DNA from: Paenibacillus sp. FSL H7-0357
Lineage (GTDB): Bacteria; Bacillota; Bacilli; Paenibacillales; Paenibacillaceae
DNA length: 64,000 nucleotides
Direction: 5' to 3'
Assembly: GCF_000758525.1 (NCBI RefSeq)
Contig: NZ_CP009241.1
Coordinates: 6,138,001-6,202,000 of the forward strand
Position numbers and translations under genes: made by a program. Shown piece after piece: positions 43,757-52,621 of the stretch. Within the stretch, counting starts at the first letter, position 1; each line of letters begins with the position of its first letter. The notes beneath the pieces were generated by a model. It made no database searches and was not told the DNA's origin. It worked only from the letters and a program-made list of their open reading frames with translations.

Positions 43757-45304
43757 CTATTGTTCCTTGGATTCCCCGGCTGGCACAAAGCGAACGGAGA
43801 GCCCTACCTCAAACATCCGGTTCCAAGGCATGTAGCAGTCTGTAATCTCTACCGTGCCCCCGGGACCATCGATTCTTGACGCCAACTCCTGGCGCAGCCG
43901 CTGTTCAACCAGAGCCGAGACCTTTCCCCGCTGTCCGTCGAGCAGATATTTGCCGCAGCCCAGCTCCTCGATTGGACCCTCGCTAAGCTCCCCGCGGACG
44001 ACTGAGCAATAGCATACATCCTCAGCATACCGGAGACCAAGGAAGTCCAAATGCTCTTTTGTGCGCCCGTAATGCAGATAGATCATAGCCTGCGAAATGA
44101 CCGTCCCCAGCGTGTTGGAGCTTGTATTCCAGCCGGCATAACCTGCGAGTTCAAACAGCATTCCCTTTTCCCGCAGCATTTTGACCAGCTTCTGGTCACC
44201 GCCATTGGCATAGCCGACATCGGCAACGGCAACGGGCTTGCCTTTATGTTTCATTATATAATCGCCGTATTCCACAAGCTCCATCAGGTTCCGGTACACA
44301 TCATAGCTGAAAAAAGACTGATGCTGCGATACCGCTTCCATCATTGTCTCTCCCGGCGTATTCAGCAGCAGCACAAGATCCGCCTCCTGGGCACTGGAAG
44401 CAATCAGGCCTCCAGCGGCGGTAATCTGGTACTTCAGCGTCTCATAGAAAAAGCGGTCTTCGAACAACGGGGTGACGAATGCTCCCTGCACCGAAGACAA
44501 CCTCGGATAAATGAGCGGCACTGATCCTGTAGTTTTATTAATCATCCGTGCCAGCAGCGTGCAGCCCACCTCGTCTGCACCGGGGTACATATAGGCTTTA
44601 AGCTCCAAATCAAGCTCCGTAATCCGCGTGCGGACCTTCTGCTGATCTTTGGCTGTATGCCCGAAGGGTGCCGAGTCATCCTGCGGGAAAATCAGGAACT
44701 CGATAATGCCTTCCTTCACCAGCTCCAGCACCAGTTTATTCGCTTCAATATTAATGCTGCGCCGTGCGAGGTAATCATCCAGTATTTCCTGCGGAAGCCG
44801 TGCTTCAATCTCCGCAAGCTCCTGCAGTTCCTCTCCTGATGCGTTGCCGAGCTCCTTGCGGTGGCCAATAAAACCTTTGCGGAAAATTTCCCGGCCCCAA
44901 TCGGCATAATAATCTGGCTCTTCGTCGGACAGCGAATACTGCGGGCAGCGCATAATAAGCTGAAAGGCATATATGACCAGCTTCGGGTGCAGCCGTTTGA
45001 GATCCCGCAGCTTATCAAGCCTTGCGGCAAGCTCCTCCAGCTGCAAGCTATGCAGTCTGGAGGGGATAATCCCTCCGTACAGCAATGTATCTATAGCAAC
45101 CACCGCACCGTCCGCCTGGGAGCAGGCCTCTTCAAACCATCTCCATAACCCGTCCGTATCTCCGGGACGCTTCTTCAGTCCCATCAGCTGCATCGGGGGA
45201 CGCTGCACCTCAAAATCTGTTCCCCTAGCCAACAGAGGGGGGAACTCGTAATTGCAGGGCCGCTCATCCAGCGGCACAAATGCGATTGTGTATGAATTCG
45301 CCAT
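43757..45304 (-). CDS. DUF4127 family protein
   Basis: 515 aa, cytoplasmic, no signal peptide. It matches the DUF4127 style: FVPLDERPCNYEFPPLLA at the N-terminus (residues 10-27), AVVAIDTLLYGGIIPSR near 70-86, IFPQDDSAPFGHTAKDQQ near 219-236, and ADVGYANGGDQKLVKML near 360. The conserved Asp/Arg/His clusters suggest an enzyme, but no activity is known for the family. It stands between the transporter permeases and nanE in one operon, so it probably converts the imported compound, for example as a hydrolase or isomerase. Confidence 0.85.
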   Translation of the reverse strand: MANSYTIAFVPLDERPCNYEFPPLLARGTDFEVQRPPMQLMGLKKRPGDTDGLWRWFEEACSQADGAVVAIDTLLYGGIIPSRLHSLQLEELAARLDKLRDLKRLHPKLVIYAFQLIMRCPQYSLSDEEPDYYADWGREIFRKGFIGHRKELGNASGEELQELAEIEARLPQEILDDYLARRSINIEANKLVLELVKEGIIEFLIFPQDDSAPFGHTAKDQQKVRTRITELDLELKAYMYPGADEVGCTLLARMINKTTGSVPLIYPRLSSVQGAFVTPLFEDRFFYETLKYQITAAGGLIASSAQEADLVLLLNTPGETMMEAVSQHQSFFSYDVYRNLMELVEYGDYIMKHKGKPVAVADVGYANGGDQKLVKMLREKGMLFELAGYAGWNTSSNTLGTVISQAMIYLHYGRTKEHLDFLGLRYAEDVCYCSVVRGELSEGPIEELGCGKYLLDGQRGKVSALVEQRLRQELASRIDGPGGTVEITDCYMPWNRMFEVGLSVRFVPAGESKEQ

Positions 45305-45367
45305 TCTTACCCGCCATCCTTTCTATCTGATCATTGAATCCCTTGCAGGGTCAGCCGGTATCCGTTC

Positions 45368-46216
45368 TTAACCTTTGATCGCACCTGCGATACCTTCCAT
45401 ATAATATTTCTGGGTAAATAGAAAGACTACAATAATAGGAATGACCGATATCATCGTCCCTGCGGCAATCCAGCCGAAGTTATACGAAAACTGGCCGTTC
45501 AGGTACGTAAGCGCGGCAGCCAGCGGATATTTCTCGGGATCATCCAGGATGACAATCGGCCACAGGAAGTTATTCCAGAACGCCATGACTTCCAGCAGCA
45601 CAATGACGGCAATCCCTGGTTTGACCAGCGGCAGAACGAGCTGCCAGAAGATGCGGAGCTCTGAAGCGCCGTCCATTTTCCCTGAATCCCTGATATCCGA
45701 CGGAATACCCAGAAAGGTCTGGCGCATCAGAAAAATATTGAATACCGACACAGCGGCCGGAAGCACAACCCCCAGATAGGAATTGCCTAAGTGAAAAGCC
45801 TGAATGGTCAGATAATGCACAATCATTGCCGTGGAGGAGGGAATAATCATGGTGGCGATCAACAGCGTGAACACGAAATTCCGGCCTTTGAAATGAAAGA
45901 CTGCCAGCGGATACGCCGTCGTACTGGCCAGCAGAACATTAAACACCACCCCAAGCCCAGCAATAATGACCGTATTCGTAATATAGCGCGGAAAGGACAT
46001 GAACTGCCAGACCTGCACGTAGTTATCAAAATCAATGAACGTCGGCAGAATGGCCGGCGGGCTGGAGAACACATTTCTGCCAGGCATCAGTGACACACTG
46101 AGCAGCCAGAGAAAAGGGCCCATCATGAACAGGGCCAGCAAAATTAGCAGAAGGTAAATGACGGAATAACGGACTCCATTTTTCAGCTGTTTGAATGATC
46201 TGCTCGTTGTGTTCAA
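45368..46216 (-). CDS. Carbohydrate ABC transporter permease (MalG type)
   Basis: 282 aa, six membrane helices (about 17-40 and 80-275). EAA-type loop GKMDGASELRIFWQLVLP followed by KPG, near residues 190-213; C-terminus GAIKG as in MalG-like proteins. The start is TTG 46216, whose TTGA overlaps the stop of the partner permease; GGGGTGA lies upstream. Part of the importer of the amino-sugar operon. Confidence 0.92.
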   Translation of the reverse strand: MNTTSRSFKQLKNGVRYSVIYLLLILLALFMMGPFLWLLSVSLMPGRNVFSSPPAILPTFIDFDNYVQVWQFMSFPRYITNTVIIAGLGVVFNVLLASTTAYPLAVFHFKGRNFVFTLLIATMIIPSSTAMIVHYLTIQAFHLGNSYLGVVLPAAVSVFNIFLMRQTFLGIPSDIRDSGKMDGASELRIFWQLVLPLVKPGIAVIVLLEVMAFWNNFLWPIVILDDPEKYPLAAALTYLNGQFSYNFGWIAAGTMISVIPIIVVFLFTQKYYMEGIAGAIKG

Positions 46217-47094
46217 TATGAATTCACCCCGCCTTTCCGGTTAAAGCGGAACACCAGAATGCTAAGCGCCCCTATAATAACGCTGACTATCAGACCAAGC
46301 GCGGATGCATATCCGAAGTTGAACTGCTCCAGTCCCTTTTGAAAAATATACACGCTGGAGGTCAGCGTCGAGGTTCCCGGCCCGCCTTTGGTCAGAATGT
46401 ATACCTCATCGAATACCCGGACCGCCCCCATAATCGAGATCAGCGTACAGAACAGGATATGAGGCCTCAGCAGAGGAATCGTCACATGCACAACGAGCCT
46501 CAGAGGACCCGCCCCATCCACTCTGGCCGCTTCATACAAATCTGAGGGAATACCCTGAAGACCCGCCAGATACAGCATCATGTAATAACCGAGACCTTTC
46601 CACATGGTGATGAACATCAGGACATATAATGCGGTGCTGCTGCTCGACAGCCACGAGACCTGCCCGTCGATGATTCCAGCTTGGATTAGCAGATAGTTAA
46701 CCACACCATTGTTGCCCAGCAGCCAGCTCCAGATGAGCGCAACTGCAACCATCGAAGTCACAACCGGAATATAATAAGCCGCCCTGAACATCTTCACACC
46801 CGGAAGACGGCTGTTTACGAGAATAGCCATCAGAATGGAGATGACCTGAATAATCGGAACAATAAGGACATACACCAGCGAATTCCATAACGAGACGGTA
46901 AAATTGTGATCCTGAAAGGCTCTGGTGAAATTCTCAAAGCCTACATAACGAGTCTCGGCGATGACAGAATAATCGGTTAATGCAAGCGGAATTCCGTAAA
47001 GGATCGGCCAAAATGTAAAAATGGCGAGAAACACAAGGCCCGGCGTCATAAACGCCCAAGCGCTGAAAGATTCCGAACGTGCCCATCTCTTCAT
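46213..47094 (-). CDS. Carbohydrate ABC transporter permease (MalF type)
   Basis: 293 aa with six helices; EAA-type loop EAARVDGAGPLRLVVHVTIP near residues 195-215. Start ATG 47094 has AGGGAGG upstream; the frame extends back to 47127 without a better site. No ATPase gene is present in this operon, so a shared ATPase must serve it. Confidence 0.92.
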   Translation of the reverse strand: MKRWARSESFSAWAFMTPGLVFLAIFTFWPILYGIPLALTDYSVIAETRYVGFENFTRAFQDHNFTVSLWNSLVYVLIVPIIQVISILMAILVNSRLPGVKMFRAAYYIPVVTSMVAVALIWSWLLGNNGVVNYLLIQAGIIDGQVSWLSSSSTALYVLMFITMWKGLGYYMMLYLAGLQGIPSDLYEAARVDGAGPLRLVVHVTIPLLRPHILFCTLISIMGAVRVFDEVYILTKGGPGTSTLTSSVYIFQKGLEQFNFGYASALGLIVSVIIGALSILVFRFNRKGGVNSY

Positions 47095-47167
47095 TCGATA
47101 TTCCTCCCTCCCTCTGTACTGCAGCATATAAAGGGGAGGACAGCGCCTCCCCGCATCTCTAAGCGGT

Positions 47168-48496
47168 TTACGAACCCTGTTTAATGATTCCGTTCACTTC
47201 TTTTTCCACAGCATCCAGCGTTTCTTTGATATCTGCCCCGTTGAGCAATATTTCCTGCAGTCCGCGGGCAAGCGCGGAGTTGATATCGGAGGCGCTTGGA
47301 ACACCGACCATATAATCGGTAGCCTTATCCAAACTTTGCGATGAGACAACCTTGGCTTCCGCTTCAAGCGTGCCGTCAGATTTGGTGAAGAATGGATCTG
47401 TAATGGAAGCTTTGGATGATGGCAACGTATTGGCAACCTTGGAGAAGGCGGTCTGATTGTCCGCATTGGTCACAAAAGCTGCAAATTCAACAGCCTGCTC
47501 CGGATTCTTCGACTTTTGCGGCACAACCAGATCCATGGAATTAGAGAGCCGGAGGTTGGCTTTGCCTGTAGGCAGTTGAACCGCAATCGTGTTCGCATAT
47601 ACTTCCGGCGCCGAGGTCTTGATAAAGTTGATAAAGGTCGGGCCCGACAACTGGAAGGCTACCTGTTCACCGGAGAAATACTGGATCTGCTTTGTGAAAT
47701 CCGCATCTTCCTTCAGGACCACGCCTTCTTTCATTAGATCGCGCATTTTGGAGATCATGGCTTCAGCTTCCGGCGTATTGAAGGCTGCGGCCGTCTTATC
47801 TTCATTCAGAATGGAGATTCCATCGATCGGAAACAGCTTGGATACGAGCTGCTGCGCATATCCGGCGGCTCCGGTCTTTTGATGAACCTGACGGGCCCAT
47901 TCAATCAGCTCATCCCGGGTTTGCGGCGGATTGGAAGGATCCAGACCGGCTTTTTCCACAAGCTTTTTATTCATGAACAGAACTTCCGTGCCTGTATACC
48001 ATGGAAGCGCATAGGCCTTGCCGTCAAACACGGTAGAGTTGTAGATCCCTTCAAAATAAGAACCTGCTTCTTCCGCTGTAAGATGATCTGCAAGATTCAG
48101 CAAAGCACCTTTGCTTCCCAGCTGGCTCGCAAATTCTGTGTTCAGATTCACTACATCGGGGCTTTTGCCGCTGGCTGTGCTCGTCAGCAGCCGTTGTGAG
48201 ATGGCATCGTAAGGATAGTCTTTCCATTCAATCGTTACACCGGGGTGGCTTTCCTCGTATTTCGCAATCAGATCATTGAAATAATCATTGAAGGTGGGCT
48301 GAAGGGCAATCGTCCAAAATTCCAATGTGACAGGCTCCGATTTGGGCGTATCGGTCTGTTCAGCAGAAGGTTCTGCCCCATTCGCAGAAGTGGTTGGAGC
48401 AGGAGCATTCCCATTCCCTCCACAGCCGGCCAGCAGCATAGACAGCGCCATCACGACTAGCAGTGACAGAATAAAGCCTGATCTGTTTGTTCTCAC
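47168..48496 (-). CDS. Sugar-binding lipoprotein of the amino-sugar operon
   Basis: Family 1 solute-binding protein, about 442 aa. Lipoprotein signal with lipobox LLAGC; the Cys is about residue 27. An acidic Ala/Thr/Pro linker follows (about 30-60), then the MalE-like fold, with VTIEWKDYPYDAISQRLLTS and LPWYTGTEVLFMNKKL. Start GTG 48496 has GGGGGATTTTGT upstream; a longer frame to 48556 lacks this. First gene of the eight-gene operon. Confidence 0.92.
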   Translation of the reverse strand: MRTNRSGFILSLLVVMALSMLLAGCGGNGNAPAPTTSANGAEPSAEQTDTPKSEPVTLEFWTIALQPTFNDYFNDLIAKYEESHPGVTIEWKDYPYDAISQRLLTSTASGKSPDVVNLNTEFASQLGSKGALLNLADHLTAEEAGSYFEGIYNSTVFDGKAYALPWYTGTEVLFMNKKLVEKAGLDPSNPPQTRDELIEWARQVHQKTGAAGYAQQLVSKLFPIDGISILNEDKTAAAFNTPEAEAMISKMRDLMKEGVVLKEDADFTKQIQYFSGEQVAFQLSGPTFINFIKTSAPEVYANTIAVQLPTGKANLRLSNSMDLVVPQKSKNPEQAVEFAAFVTNADNQTAFSKVANTLPSSKASITDPFFTKSDGTLEAEAKVVSSQSLDKATDYMVGVPSASDINSALARGLQEILLNGADIKETLDAVEKEVNGIIKQGS

Positions 48497-48576
48497 ACAA
48501 AATCCCCCTTGATAGTGGTATAAGACGAGAGCCTCAAACATGTTACCTTTTCTCACTCAGCCCTCTCTTTCTTAGG

Positions 48577-48605
48577 AGTATAGCAGATAAAGGAAAAATA
48601 ATGAA
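48577..48605 (-). promoter_or_regulatory. Promoter of the amino-sugar operon
   Basis: On the minus strand TTCATT (48605-48600), 17-base spacer, TATACT (48582-48577). The weak -35 box suggests that an activator or derepression is involved. Confidence 0.6.
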
Positions 48606-48653
48606 GTATTTTTTCATAAAAATAAATAAAAAAGAAATAATCTTTCTTTTTAG

Positions 48654-48667
48654 TGTAAACGGTTTCA
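48654..48667. promoter_or_regulatory. cre site (CcpA binding), perfect consensus
   Basis: TGTAAACGGTTTCA fits TGWAANCGNTNWCA at every position. It lies about 50 bases upstream of the -35 box of the amino-sugar operon, so catabolite control is likely, either repressing or, from this upstream position, activating. Confidence 0.75.
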
Positions 48668-48692
48668 AATCTAGGTATATCAGGGTAATAAT

Positions 48693-48732
48693 AAAACAAC
48701 CTGTCTGCAAAATTCGCGGACAGGTTGTTTTT
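48693..48732. terminator. Terminator behind rdgB
   Basis: AAAACAACCTGTC pairs perfectly with GACAGGTTGTTTT, with further C:G pairs; A/T-rich flanks on both sides. Confidence 0.85.
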
Positions 48733-48833
48733 ACTTAACGTATAGGAGAAATTTATTCTTGCGACATTTTTCACCGCATGTCAATTTACCTGCCGCAATG
48801 TTGTCGAATCAATATAATTTGTCCTGCTGGCTC

Positions 48834-49466
48834 TTACTGGCGGGAAGCCGCAAGCTTCTCGGTCAGCAGCCGCAGCGCCATCCCCCGGTGGCTGATCTGC
48901 TGCTTCTCTTCCAGCGTCAGCTCCGCCATTGTCTTCTCAAATCCCGGCAGATAAAAGAGCGGATCATAGCCGAACCCGCCGCCGCCGGCAGGCTCAGAGG
49001 TAATCCAGCCCTCTACCCTGCCTTCAGCGGTAAGCTCTTGTCCATTTGCAGGATCGTACAGCGATAACGCGCAGACGAACCGTGCCGTGCTGAGCAGCGG
49101 CTGGCCGGTATCCTCGCCCTGCTTCAGTTCTTCCAGCTCGTTCAGCAGCTTAAGGTTATTCTCACCGTCCTCTGCGCCTTCACCCGCATAACGTGCCGAG
49201 TAGACCCCCGGCCTGCCGTCAAGGGCATCCACACAAAGACCGGAATCATCCGCCAGAACGGGCAGTCCCAAGGCATCGCCTACGGCTTTTGACTTTTTCA
49301 GCGCATTTTCGGCAAAAGTAACCCCGTCTTCCACTACATCCGGCAGAGCGGGATAATCGAACATACTTTTGACCTCCAGCCCAAGCGGTGCAAAAGCATG
49401 CTGGAATTCGCGTACCTTGCCTTTATTTTTCGTCGCAACAATCAGAATTCCGCTTGCGGTCTTCAT
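48834..49466 (-). CDS. rdgB: XTP/dITP diphosphatase
   Basis: House-cleaning nucleotide pyrophosphatase (HAM1/RdgB), 210 aa. Motif ILIVATKNKGKVREF at residues 7-21, VTFAENALKKSKAV near 66-80, ADDSGLCVDALDGRPGVYSARYAG near 88-111 and FGYDPLFYLP near 174-183. Start ATG 49466 follows AGAGGTG and lies one base behind the rph stop (TAGTATG). gerM-rph-rdgB order is as in B. subtilis. Confidence 0.95.
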   Translation of the reverse strand: MKTASGILIVATKNKGKVREFQHAFAPLGLEVKSMFDYPALPDVVEDGVTFAENALKKSKAVGDALGLPVLADDSGLCVDALDGRPGVYSARYAGEGAEDGENNLKLLNELEELKQGEDTGQPLLSTARFVCALSLYDPANGQELTAEGRVEGWITSEPAGGGGFGYDPLFYLPGFEKTMAELTLEEKQQISHRGMALRLLTEKLAASRQ

Positions 49467-49467
49467 A

Positions 49468-50226
49468 CTACACCTCTTGGCCTGGCTGGCCGGACGGTAT
49501 TTTGAGGGCGATGGGACCAAGCACTTCTTTTTGCACGGCGATCAGCTCGTAAATCCCCTTCTCGCCCAAGCCCAGCAGCTGGTCCAGCTCCTGGCGGGTG
49601 AACGGCCGCTCTTCGCCGGTGCCCTGCACCTCCACAAAAGCGCCTCCGCCCGTCATGACCACATTCATATCGACCTTGGCTTTGGAATCCTCTTCATAGT
49701 TCAAATCCAGCAGCGTTTTGTCGCCAACCACACCGACGCTGATTGCCGCCAGATAGTCCGTAATCGGGAATACGCTCAGCTTGTGCTGGAGCGCAATTTT
49801 GTTGATCGCAAAGGCCATCGCTACAAAAGCACCCGTAATCGAAGCCGTCCGTGTGCCTCCGTCCGCTTGAATCACATCGCAGTCCAGCGTAATGCTGCGC
49901 TCGCCGAGCGCCTGCAAATTAACAACAGAACGCAGCGCCCGGCCAATCAGACGCTGAATTTCCATCGTCCGCCCGGTAAGCTTGCCGCGCGCCGCTTCAC
50001 GCTGGTTGCGTGTCTGCGTGGCCCGGGGAAGCATGGAATATTCGGCGGTCACCCATCCCTTGCCTTGTCCTTTAAGAAAAGGCGGGACCTTCTCATCCAC
50101 CGTTGCCGTACAGATAACTTTGGTGTCCCCCATCTCAATGATTACGGAACCCTCCGCATATTTATTCGTTTGGGTTGTTATTGTCAGCGGCCGGAGCCCG
50201 TCGTCGTTACGTCCGTTTGATCTCAT
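49468..50226 (-). CDS. rph: Ribonuclease PH
   Basis: Phosphorolytic exoribonuclease that trims tRNA 3' ends; 252 aa. Signatures [46 protein letters not shown] with the conserved Arg residues, [19 protein letters not shown] (about 115-133). Start ATG 50226 has AGGAGG upstream; an in-frame extension to 50286 has none. Confidence 0.96.
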   Translation of the reverse strand: MRSNGRNDDGLRPLTITTQTNKYAEGSVIIEMGDTKVICTATVDEKVPPFLKGQGKGWVTAEYSMLPRATQTRNQREAARGKLTGRTMEIQRLIGRALRSVVNLQALGERSITLDCDVIQADGGTRTASITGAFVAMAFAINKIALQHKLSVFPITDYLAAISVGVVGDKTLLDLNYEEDSKAKVDMNVVMTGGGAFVEVQGTGEERPFTRQELDQLLGLGEKGIYELIAVQKEVLGPIALKIPSGQPGQEV

Positions 50227-50303
50227 GTTTTCTGCCTCCTGCATCTTTGTGTAGCTAAAGTTTGTGTGCTGCCTGCCGGAAATCACTGCATTCTTAGATT
50301 TCC

Positions 50304-50348
50304 GCAGAAACGGATAACACCCCGGTTAAGGACGTTATCCGTTTCTGC
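50304..50348. repeat. Inverted repeat between gerM and rph
   Basis: GCAGAAACGGATAAC pairs perfectly with GTTATCCGTTTCTGC. No T-run on either strand, so it may be an RNA-stability or weak terminator element rather than a normal terminator. Confidence 0.65.
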
Positions 50349-50412
50349 TTGGCAAACTTTATTCTACCAAAGAGTAGGCACAAAAGCATCTTTTCAGCCT
50401 GCCGGATGCATT

Positions 50413-51537
50413 TTATAACGGCAGCTCGTTCACATATTCCGGAGCGGAAACCGGCTTGCCGTAATCAACATTATTGCTTCCGGTGACTGTCTCCTTGCCG
50501 TTCAGGCGAATCTGGACCGGAGCATCTTCGGCATTTTGCGCGACTGTCAGCACTACGGATTCCAAAAACTCATTGGGAACATTTTTGCTGTCCGCAAACA
50601 TATCGTCGGTCAAAGAGACTGTAACTACACCATTCTGCCCCGCTTTCACCGAGTCGAGCACGGTTTCCTGGGTCATTACCATCTCCAGGCCGTTTCCGGA
50701 TTCCGGTCCGGCAATCAGTTCGTTCAAGGCTGCTTTCAGCGGCTCTTCTCCCGCGGGTACAAACCGGGTTACAGGCACATAATACTGATGAACGCCATCA
50801 GGGGCTGCAGCGGAAAAATAAACCGTAACTGCGCTGGAATTCATCAGCGGTGTTCCATGCTTCGGCAGATTAATGCCCATGCTGCGTGTCAGCGCACGGT
50901 CCAGCGGGATGCCGAGCAGCGGCATTTCTGTCAATTTCTTGCCTTCAACCCAGAGCTGCACGCCCTTAATGCCCTCCTGGCCGGTTAATGTCCAGGTAAT
51001 TGCTTCGAGAATTTTGCGCTCCTCCAGCGGATCGTAGTCGTTAAAGGTAGAGTTGAACTCGACAACGGCCAGCTTATCTTTATCCACGGAGACACTCTTC
51101 ACTTCCGTTCCGGCAGGAAGCACACCCTGAAAACCTTCCGGCAAAGACGAAGCGTAGGCTCCCTTGCTGACCAGTGCCGTGAGCGAATCCTTTAGCATAG
51201 CAGAGCTCTCGCCTTTCGGCAGGCTAAGCGATACAGGGGCAAGCAATCCGTTGCCATCTTCGAGAAAGACGGTTGTCCGCTCCCCGGCCTCTGCCGGTGC
51301 GGCTGCTTTGGCATCCTTATCAGCTACAGCTTCTTTTTCTTCCGAGGCAAGCGGTGCGAACACCCCGGAATCCAGCTCGGTAGTTCCGCTAACCTCCAGC
51401 ATTTGCGCCTCAACTTCTCCCGGCGGCGGATCAACCGCTGCCGACTCTGAGCCAAACAGACCGCAGCCGGACAGTGCAAGTGGAACCGTCAGCAGACAAA
51501 CCGCCGAAAGATTGCGGATTTGCTTCATATGTTTCAT
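50413..51537 (-). CDS. gerM: GerM-like lipoprotein with two GerMN domains
   Basis: 374 aa. Lipoprotein signal with lipobox LSGC (Cys about 25), an acidic linker (about 30-85), then two GerMN domains (about 90-225 and 230-370), the first with GAYASSLPEGFQGVLPAGTEVKSV and the second with VTRFVPAGEEPLKAALNELIAGP. GerM is needed for normal spore formation and germination in B. subtilis and is also upstream of rph there. Start ATG 51537; AGGGG upstream. Confidence 0.9.
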   Translation of the reverse strand: MKHMKQIRNLSAVCLLTVPLALSGCGLFGSESAAVDPPPGEVEAQMLEVSGTTELDSGVFAPLASEEKEAVADKDAKAAAPAEAGERTTVFLEDGNGLLAPVSLSLPKGESSAMLKDSLTALVSKGAYASSLPEGFQGVLPAGTEVKSVSVDKDKLAVVEFNSTFNDYDPLEERKILEAITWTLTGQEGIKGVQLWVEGKKLTEMPLLGIPLDRALTRSMGINLPKHGTPLMNSSAVTVYFSAAAPDGVHQYYVPVTRFVPAGEEPLKAALNELIAGPESGNGLEMVMTQETVLDSVKAGQNGVVTVSLTDDMFADSKNVPNEFLESVVLTVAQNAEDAPVQIRLNGKETVTGSNNVDYGKPVSAPEYVNELPL

Positions 51538-51805
51538 CAATAATTACCCCTTTCAAGGTTAATACCAGATTGTACTGCTATGTATACGAGCCCTCTGTCC
51601 AAAAAATAACAACGGCTTATCCTAAAATATTGGCCGTAAAATAATTGGCAGGGAAATCACTACACTTCCACTTCACAGAAATAGTGCACCTGCTGGACAT
51701 TGACTGCCAGAATCTGTACAATCTCACTACCTTCAGATTTTTTCGAAGGAAAAGAAAAGGAAATGATAAGAGGCAATAAAACTACTACTTACTATGAGGT
51801 GACAG

Positions 51806-52408
51806 ATGATGGCTGATGCAAAAATCCCTTACAGTCTCAACAGCAAGGCCGTTGCGGAAGCAACTAAAGTCTGGATGCACAAACGCGGAGTGACCGTTAC
51901 AGAAATTGCCGAGCTGGTCATGCTCCTGCAAAAGAAATATTATCCGAATCTGACGATGGAGGAATGTGTCCATAACGTTGAGATGGTACTCAGCAAACGT
52001 GAAGTGCAGAATGCAGTGCTGACCGGTATCCAGCTGGATGTGCTGGCAGAGGAAGGCAAGCTGCTTCCCCCGCTGCAGGACATGATTGAGAACGATGAAG
52101 GATTGTACGGCGTCGATGAAATCCTCGCTTTTTCCATCGTGAATGTGTACGGAAGCATAGGCTTCACCAATTATGGTTATGTAGATAAACTGAAGCCCGG
52201 CGTGCTCGAACGGCTCAATGACAAAACGACCGGAGAGATCCATACGTTCTTGGATGACATCGTAGGCGCTGTAGCCGCTGCCGCCAGCAGCCGTATCGCT
52301 CACCGGAAACAAGCAGAGCGCGAACAGGAGCTTGGCCTGCCCCATGCACCCGAAGATGTTGAAGAAGCTGCCAAGAAACCAGCGGCTGGCAGCGACTTGC
52401 CGGAGTGA
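51806..52408 (+). CDS. Phosphatidylglycerophosphatase A-like protein
   Basis: 200 aa, with the soluble PgpA-like pattern of Bacillus YpjQ/YutG: IPYSLNSKAVAEATKVWMHKRGVTV at the N-terminus, DDIVGAVAAA with a conserved acidic pair near residue 150, and GSIGFTNYGYVDKL near 113-126. The membrane helices of proteobacterial PgpA are lacking, so the true activity is uncertain. ATG 51806 or the adjacent ATG 51809; GAGGTGA six bases upstream. Single gene. Confidence 0.82.
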   Translation: MMADAKIPYSLNSKAVAEATKVWMHKRGVTVTEIAELVMLLQKKYYPNLTMEECVHNVEMVLSKREVQNAVLTGIQLDVLAEEGKLLPPLQDMIENDEGLYGVDEILAFSIVNVYGSIGFTNYGYVDKLKPGVLERLNDKTTGEIHTFLDDIVGAVAAAASSRIAHRKQAEREQELGLPHAPEDVEEAAKKPAAGSDLPE

Positions 52409-52453
52409 GGATCAGTGATTAATGCAAGTCCCTTGAGAATAGCAGCAACTATA

Positions 52454-52510
52454 AAAAGCCATGCCACAGTGCAGCGGAAATATCGCGCTCACTCTGTGTC
52501 ATGGCTTTAA
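52454..52510. terminator. Imperfect hairpin between convergent PgpA-like and MBL genes
   Basis: AAAGCCATGCCACAG pairs with CTGTGTCATGGCTTT with one mismatch, around a structured loop. Confidence 0.7.
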
Positions 52511-52621
52511 GTATTGTTCTCTATTTGCTTTGTTGCGCTATAGCTTGCTTATTCCCGCCAGCCCCGCCCTCTTCACTCCGCGCGCGGCAACGTCCTGCCG
52601 CCGCTTGAGCTTGAAGCAGCT

